64,000 nucleotides of DNA, taken from Rhizomys pruinosus. Lineage: Eukaryota > Chordata > Mammalia > Rodentia > Spalacidae. Shown in pieces: positions 57,787 to 64,000 of the stretch. The stretch covers positions 7,422,523 to 7,486,522 of the forward strand of contig VZQC01006589.1 of NCBI GenBank assembly GCA_009823505.1, given 5' to 3'. The notes beneath the pieces were generated by a model, which saw only the letters and a list, made by a program, of their open reading frames with translations, was not told where the DNA came from and ran no database searches. Numbering within the stretch: position 1 is the stretch's first letter; each line of letters starts with the position of its first letter. Position numbers and translations under genes: made by a program.

Positions 57787-58793
57787 ATGGGAAATATAGA
57801 ATTCAACAGAATCTCAAATATGCCCCAGCCAGAAGTGAGTGAATATAGAAAATGTGCTCTGTCTGTTTAAAGAAGTGCTACCTAGTAATAGAAAAGACAT
57901 GGGATACTAAAAGTTATCCTGGCAGGCCCGAATCTCCAAAAATTATGTTGGATAAAAAAAGATAGGGAAATAAATAAATTGAGAACTATTTCATTCGTGA
58001 TTTGCACTCACACAAAACCAATTTGAGATGCTAGACATCCAGAAATATTTCACTGAGCAGGTAAAGTTAATGGACTGGAGAAAGTTAAAAGAAAATTTTT
58101 GTTCTCATTTTGGAAGATAGTCATATAAAGCTTTACAAATATCGATCTCAAAAAACAATGATATGTATAATAATAAAAGAGAAAAGGAGGGAATAAACAG
58201 GTTGCCATGGTTTTCTGCTTCCTCTAGGCAGTGCAACTGCTGGTGCTAAATTCAGGAACTCCTACAAGCTCTCCTCTCCCTCTCAAGCAGGTCCCCACAC
58301 CACAGCTTTCTCCAGGTCACTCTTTCTGGCTGTTAGGGGAAGAGCCATGATTCTGCTGCTCAGAGAATTTCACTAACCCACTAGAGAAGGACATCACCAA
58401 AAACCAAACCCAGGGATCTCTTTCCATGTCGTTTGCCTTCAGAGACTCAAAGTGCCCAGGGGGGATACAGATATATATGAAACCATTTTGTCAAAGATTT
58501 TGCAATTCAAACCTTAAAACTAACTACAGGAAAAGATTTGTATGTTCCCATAGGTCAAAACGTCACCAATTTAACGGCTGAGAAAGAAAAGACACAGCAC
58601 TGCATTGTGTAGGATATATCAGAAGTGCCAGCATAAAGGTTGGCCCATCTGAACATTGAAAGGAAGAAAAGCCTCAGACTGCCACAGGCATCAAACCCCT
58701 CTGTGGATCCTACTTGTAACAACTATTTATAATGAGTCCTAATGAAACTTACCTTCTAGGTGCTGCAAAGTTTTAATATGAGAGATTTTCCTA
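57787..58793. other. No gene recognised
   Basis: No clear repeat or coding frame. Confidence 0.5.
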
Positions 58794-58834
58794 CCAGAGA
58801 GTGTTACCAAAGGCCACTAAACCAATAAAGCAAA
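58794..58834 (+). repeat. 41-bp block shared with 374-414
   Basis: It is identical over 41 bases to the block near the window start. The following sequence (GGAAATACTGTGCAGCAGTG, CCCAAATCTAATTGGCTATA) looks like an old interspersed repeat that I cannot name. Confidence 0.6.
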
Positions 58835-59316
58835 TATAGGTCTTCTTGAGTCAAGCAAGACTCCTCCGTCAGCACCAGCTACACCTCACCTTCCTGGAAA
58901 TACTGTGCAGCAGTGGCAGCCATATGCCTGTATATCCCAAATCTAATTGGCTATAAGCTCTCTCCTTGGAGGAATAACCCATGGCTGATGCCACAAGCTT
59001 ACATCCTCTAGCTGTTAGGAGATGTTATAAGCCACAGTAAGACCCTGTCATATTTTACAGAAAAAAAAATGTAATTCATGGATTAACATACCATCCAAAT
59101 ATCTGTGTCTATACCAAAGTAACCTACCATAACAATTAGTACTGTTTAAATACCTATATATCTAATTGCTTGTGCTTCATTAGTAGGATTGAAAGGTTAT
59201 TCCTGGACAAACTGTCAGCCCATGAAATGAAACAGCTAGAACTGGCCAGAGTCCAAAACAACAGCTCCAGAGAAAGTAGACTGTTTTGCTTCTCATCCAC
59301 CTGTGCCCCTTTTCTA

Positions 59317-59575
59317 AACCTAGGGAACAATTTGCGGAAGAGGGGGCATGGTAGAATGTAAGGGTGGAGATTGGGGTGAATGGTGAAACTACAGCAATAT
59401 AGTCTGGACACTTATTTGATCAACTTGATTGAACATACAAGCCCCCCAGCTGGATGGTGGGACCCTTGGGCTGTGTGGGGTTTGGGCACAATGGCTTGCA
59501 AATTGGTTTTACATGAAGGATGCTTGTACTCATAAATTATTACTTATTGCTAAAAAATGAAAAAAATAAAAAAAG
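59317..59575 (+). mobile_element. Retroposon related to 61.1-61.4 kb
   Basis: GGTAGAATGTAAGGG, ACTACAGCAATATAGTCTGG, ACACTTATTTGATCAACTTG, GGTTTTACATGAAGGATGCT and TTATTGCTAAAAAATGAAAA match the reverse complement of 61133-61375. This copy ends in an A-rich tract at about 59557-59575. The left limit is uncertain and may extend to about 59160. Confidence 0.8.
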
Positions 59576-59580
59576 TAATA

Positions 59581-59995
59581 GAGAAAAGAAATATGGACAT
59601 TTAAATTAGTCATGAACTTGTCACTGAGATCATTGACCTAAAGAGATGAACAACTTAACAATGGCATAATGCTTATATTTGTAAGATAACTAAGACACAT
59701 GTCACACACACATACAAGCTAATAATAAATATTTTCTTATAAAAACGAATAGAGCAATGACTTAGCCTTTCAGATATCTACATATATCAGTACTGGAATT
59801 AATTTCTTCCAGGTAGAGGAAAATTATATTGATTTTCTAGTTATTAGTTACATTTTCATCTTTGTGTCCCAAAGCAATCATGAGCGGGTGCATTTAGCTT
59901 ATCTTCAGACAGAATTCTCTTATACTTTTGTGCTCAATAAATAACAAATGGGGTTAATTCATTTATCAAGCATCAAATACCCAGTAGGTAAATGT

Positions 59996-60026
<31 letters not shown>

Positions 60027-60951
60027 ATGAGAATATATTATTTAATACAATTTTTTATAATATCTTGTCTAAATATGCTCAAAATTTAACCCAATAGCTT
60101 ACATTTTGAATATGAATAAAATTATTTTGAGATATCAGAAAATGTCCTTATTTAATCAATTTCATTATGGTTTATTGACATTATTTATATTTTAAAGTGG
60201 CTTACCACAAATACAATGATCGCTGTATATATGAACATAAATTTTATTTATAGTTAAAGAACTTAGGGCAGGATAATTGTGGAAAAATAGAATAAGATGG
60301 CATAATACACAAAAAGTTAATCAAAGTTTTTTACAATTTTTTGTATTTTAAAGAAATTTTAGTTTTTAACAACTCGTGATATTGTCAAGAGAGAGCTACT
60401 GCATGGTGTGATTTCATAATTCTTATTGGTATAGGAATTTTACAGAAAATTCTCTAAGAAAATAGGAAGATAGCATAAAACATCAAAGCATGAATATTGA
60501 TCAAAGAACATTTCAGTTTTAACTCACTTTCAATGATGAAAATCATTTACTTCCATCTCAGACTTCTGTAAGTCATCTGCCACGTTAACATAGCACATGG
60601 ACTCACTGGGCTGAATTCTCATACTCTATATGAACATGCCTTGTTGTATTCTATGTGAATGAACATAAAGTTAGCATAAAATGGGACCAATTTTTTTCTG
60701 AAGTTATCTAGTTTTGGGAACCAGAATTTATTCTGATATTACAAAAGAAATAGTATGTTCTCCATATCTCTGCTGGATCCAAGGATTTTATAGAAGCACT
60801 CTTCTGTCACTAGACTGTCAGCATCCTAAGGCAGAACTTAGCTAATTTTGGTTTACACACTTAGAACACCACCCATCACACAACGTTCATTCAGTGAACC
60901 CATGATTCTTTAAACATGGAAGAAACCAAATTGCACAATACATAATACTTT
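59581..60951. other. No gene recognised
   Basis: Very AT-rich, with a TA/CA tract at about 59999-60028. No clear retroposon. Confidence 0.5.
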
Positions 60952-60967
60952 CACTTGTATATATTTA

Positions 60968-61915
60968 TTTATTTTTCTTTTTTTTTAATTTTTATTGATG
61001 CTTTGTGCATTTCATACATTATTTTCCAATTCAGTTCAGGCACATTTCCCTTTCCCTTCCCCCCACTCCCACCCCATCCCAGATCATGCATTCTGCCATA
61101 ACTGTCCTGCATCTTTCTCTCAGTTTTTTTTTTCATTTTTTAGCTATAAGTGATAATCCATGAGTACAAGCATCCTTCATGCAAAACCAATCTGCAGGCT
61201 GTTGTGTCCAAACCCCCACAGCCTCACCATCCAGTGGGGGGTGACGGGTTGTTTGTTCAATCAAGTTGATCAAATGAGTGTCCAGACTACATTGCTGTAG
61301 TTACACCATTCACTCCTATTGCAGCCCTTACATTCTACCATTCCTCTAAGCTCTGTTCCTTGGGTCTCCTCCAAGGGGATCCCATTTTAGCTATCTCCTC
61401 TAGGTTTGGTAGGGCCTGGTGTGGGAATATCCTGTGCCTTTCCCATGTTGTCCCTTCGTCGTGTCCCTGGCATGTGGGTTTCCCTTTTGTGGTTCAAGTC
61501 ACAAATGACTTTTCACTATATTAGCGGATGGTTTTGCTTGCCTCCTTCTGATGCTTTTTTTCCCTTTCCTCCTCCTTTTTATTTTTTTATTTTTATGGTG
61601 TATTGACTTGCTTAGGTTTCAGGTTTTCAATTTTGTGTATATATTTGATGTTGGAAGCCTAAGTCAGTCTTCTCTTTCTGTTCTGAAGGTTCTCCAAAAG
61701 GAAGACCACTTAGATTCTCAGCAATTCCCTTGGCGCGCGGGGGGGGGGGGGGGGTGTTGCCACACCTCCACCTAGCCCGCCGCCCCAGTACTCTGGGATG
61801 AGGACCATGGAAAGACGGGCTCAGAGCCGAGACCCTCTCCCACCTGCCCCTGTGCCAGACCACCCCACCTGTAGCTGTGTACCTGCCCTGCTTGCATGCG
61901 AGTTATGGCATCTTC
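60968..61915 (-). mobile_element. L1-tailed retroposon with GC-rich head, 16-bp target duplication
   Basis: A 948-bp reversed insertion. Its perfect target duplication CACTTGTATATATTTA lies at 60952-60967 and 61916-61931. From its 3' end (left) it holds an A-rich tail, the L1 terminal motif (ATGCTTTGTGCATTTCATAC in reverse) and a C-rich tract opposite the L1 G-tract (61048-61080). Next come CATGCATTCTGCCATAAC, an A-rich seam near 61125-61140, the module shared with 59.3 kb, a purine-rich segment, and a CpG-rich block with a 16-base G run. I see no ORF2 C-terminal sequence next to the tail. It is either an L1 3' UTR of a different subfamily or a composite unit. Confidence 0.88.
61739..61754. 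repeat. G16 homopolymer
   Basis: Sixteen G residues in a row, preceded by GGCGCGC, inside the GC-rich head of the L1-tailed insertion. Confidence 0.95.
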
Positions 61916-61931
61916 CACTTGTATATATTTA

Positions 61932-62402
61932 AAAGTATAAGGGGAGAACCAATGTATTTTCACTGAACCTTATGAAATTTAGAATGGCACTTGGCCCCTG
62001 TCCAAAGCAAATCTAGCCATTAGAGAACCCCCAAGGACTTCTGTTTCTCCCTAATTCTCTGGACTATGTTTAGCTCAGCTAATTTTTTTATTTTACAGCA
62101 GATTATCTATATATTATATCTATATATCTATATATCTATATCTATATCAGATAAATGGTCTACCCACCCCTACTGCACTCCAAGAGTGTAGTAGAAAACT
62201 CTGGGAAAGTGACTAGACTAATCAGTGTTCAGAAAAAGGAATGTAAATTCTGCCCAAACTGTCCTGGGAAAAGCACTATCATAGATGCATGATTTTCTTT
62301 TGAGTCACATGAAACAGAGTTATAGACAGAAGAATGGATTACAAGTATTCATTTAACAAAACACATTTTCTTCCTTAGTAGAAAGAAAATGAAACTTAAA
62401 AA
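61932..62402. other. No gene recognised
   Basis: It contains a TCTATA-type microsatellite at about 62107-62148. Confidence 0.6.
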
Positions 62403-62413
62403 AGTAGAATCAG

Positions 62414-62542
62414 ACAGCACTTTGACGGTAGAGGCAGGTGGATCTCTGTGAGTTCAAGGCCAGTCTGGTCTACATATAGAGCTACAAGCCATCTGAGACT
62501 AAAGGGAGACCCTGTCTCAAAAAGAACCCCCCCAGTAAAGAT
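62414..62542 (+). mobile_element. 5'-truncated B1 with target duplication
   Basis: A B1 lacking its first bases: GGTAGAGGCAGGTGGATCTC, GTTCAAGGCCAGTCTGGTC, then AGACCCTGTCTCAAAAAG. Perfect 11-base flanking repeats AGTAGAATCAG lie at 62403-62413 and 62543-62553. Confidence 0.9.
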
Positions 62543-62553
62543 AGTAGAATCAG

Positions 62554-62755
62554 GAAATGGAGAAATGGCTCACCCATTAAGATCACTGGCTGCTCTTGTA
62601 GAGGACCTGGGCTCAGTTCCTGGAACCCACATGGTGGCTGACAACCCCCACATTATAACTTCAGTTCTAAGGGAATCTGACACTCTCTTCTGATCTCCAT
62701 GGCCACTACATGCATGAGTACACTTACATACATGCAGAAAAACACTGATGCATAT
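62554..62755 (+). mobile_element. B3/B2 SINE
   Basis: GAAATGGCTCACCCATTAAG head, AGAGGACCTGGGCTCAGTTC, GGAACCCACATGGTGGCTG, AACTTCAGTTCTAAGGGAAT, TCTTCTGATCTCCATGGCC, then an A-rich end. It begins directly at the right target repeat of the B1 before it. Confidence 0.88.
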
Positions 62756-63721
62756 CTTAATACCCAGTGATTCAATAGAAATATTCAGAGGTTTTAAGTT
62801 TGAGGGAAGGGACAGAGTATTGGATGGAAACAAAACAATATACTGTGCATCACTCCCATAATGGAGTGTTACTTCATGTCTTGCCATTGTTCATGTGATG
62901 GGATGTAGAATCCACGAATTGAAATGAAAGCAAGCAAGCATTATCCCAGTCTCTGCAATATGCAAAGCAACCCATGGCCATAATGTGTTTGCTCAAAATA
63001 CTAAATGAAAGGATGTCTTGCACTGTTTAAATGTAGTCACATATGTTTCCCTGAGATTTTTGACACACTATTCTAGAAAGACACCATAAAAACTCTGGGA
63101 AGAAAGAAGGCATAGAGTATTCCATTCCTCCTATTAAATGCAGCTATCCCTCTTCCCCCACCACACCCCCAGTGTTAAATATAAAAATAAACATTAGAGC
63201 TGTAAAGGCCAGAGTCAAAGGTGCAGAGCTCAGAATACAGAAGCTTAAGCAAAAACAGCCTGGAGAGATCCCTGGGAGCATGTCCCACTTCACACACCTC
63301 AGACTCAGGGCAGAAATAGAAACTCAGAGATACCAAAGGTACAGATAAAGGAAAAGGAAGAAAGAAAGGGAAGAAAGAAAGACAGGAAGGCACAGGCTTG
63401 GGAGACAGGAAAGTGTTAGATGATAGCCTCTCTGCTCAATTCAAACAGCTCTGTAACACTTGGGCCTCATAGACTCATTCAAGACAGAGCATTGACCTAA
63501 GACTTATAACTCCCCAAGAAAATCAGCAAAACTCAAACTTTTACACTTAATGCCCATTAACTCAAAATGTTGTGCAGATATAGCTTCAAAACCTGAAGTT
63601 ATATATTTTTAGATAAATACATAGAATATGCCCAACATCAGGGTAAAGTAGAATGCTTTTGAAACTCGACAGCAAAATTCTCATTCATAATGGGAAACAT
63701 GCATGATATGTTGGTCTTAAT
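62756..63721. other. No gene recognised
   Basis: A GAAA-rich purine tract lies at about 63345-63385. No credible gene. Confidence 0.5.
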
Positions 63722-63731
63722 AAATATTCTT

Positions 63732-63878
63732 GCTAGGTGTGGTGGTGCACACCTTTAATCTCAGCACTCAGGAGGCAGAGGCAGGTGGATCTCTGTAAGT
63801 TCAAGGCCAGCTTGGTCTACACAGTGAGTTCCAGGACAGCTAGGGCTACAGGGAGACCCTGTCTCAAAAACGAGCAAA
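63732..63878 (+). mobile_element. B1 SINE with target duplication
   Basis: A full-length forward B1 (GCTAGGTGTGGTGGTGCAC to CCCTGTCTCAAAAACGAGC). Ten-base flanking repeats AAATATTCTT lie at 63722-63731 and 63879-63888. Confidence 0.95.
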
Positions 63879-63931
63879 AAATATTCTTAAGTGTTTTGTT
63901 TGTGAAAGGCCTTGTTTTAAAGATAAAAATG

Positions 63932-64000
63932 GGGGACTGGAGAGATGGCTTAGAGGTTAAGAGCACTGGCTGCTCATGCAGAATACCCTGGTTTGGTTCC
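63932..64000 (+). mobile_element. B2/B3 SINE, cut by window end
   Basis: The head GGGGACTGGAGAGATGGCTT, GGTTAAGAGCACTGGCTGC and GGTTTGGTTCC runs off the window. Confidence 0.93.

Overview
This is AT-rich nuclear DNA of a muroid rodent. B1, B2/B3 and B4 SINEs, several ages of L1 with the rodent type of 3' UTR, and long simple repeats show this. The SINEs are mostly the B3-like B2 form seen in cricetids, so a hamster, vole or deer mouse is more likely than house mouse or rat. That is an inference from repeat style, and the species cannot be fixed by eye. There is one ambiguous base, at 34057.

I see no functional protein-coding or RNA gene. The only recognisable cellular gene sequence is a dead processed copy of SNRPD3 (spliceosomal Sm-D3) at about 53.14-53.79 kb. 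It carries a frameshift and a premature stop, and it landed inside an older SINE. All other open frames lie in L1, SINE or simple-repeat sequence, or match no family I know. The window reads as intergenic or deep intronic sequence.

Layout: 0-10 kb holds an old MaLR-like LTR, degenerate SINEs, a B2/B3 copy with a perfect target duplication and old L1 3'-UTR pieces. 10-16 kb holds B1, an L1 3' end (10.93-12.38 kb), L1 3'-UTR fragments, a B4 and a 56-bp x 3 minisatellite. 16-20 kb holds a B4 with an internal duplication, then long unremarkable DNA. 21.8-24.9 kb holds an old antisense L1 split by a younger L1 end, then a B1 and a B4 whose tail forms a 39-bp hairpin. 25-38 kb is mostly unique DNA with simple repeats, B1s and old L1 pieces. 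38.6-42.6 kb is a cluster of recent insertions: two SINEs, a 2.95-kb L1 that lacks its reverse transcriptase, and another SINE. 45-50.3 kb holds simple repeats and an antisense L1 carrying a 78-bp perfect palindrome. 51-54.2 kb holds SINEs and the SNRPD3 retrocopy. 57-64 kb holds a SINE with a tripled 17-bp unit, two related elements in opposite orientation (about 59.3 and 61 kb; the second is a 948-bp L1-tailed insertion with a GC-rich head and a 16-bp target duplication), then B1 and B3 copies to the end.

No gene system operates here. The interest is in how retroposons changed and nested: target-site duplications, interrupted hosts, unit expansion inside SINEs, deleted L1s and fold-back palindromes can all be read directly from the sequence.
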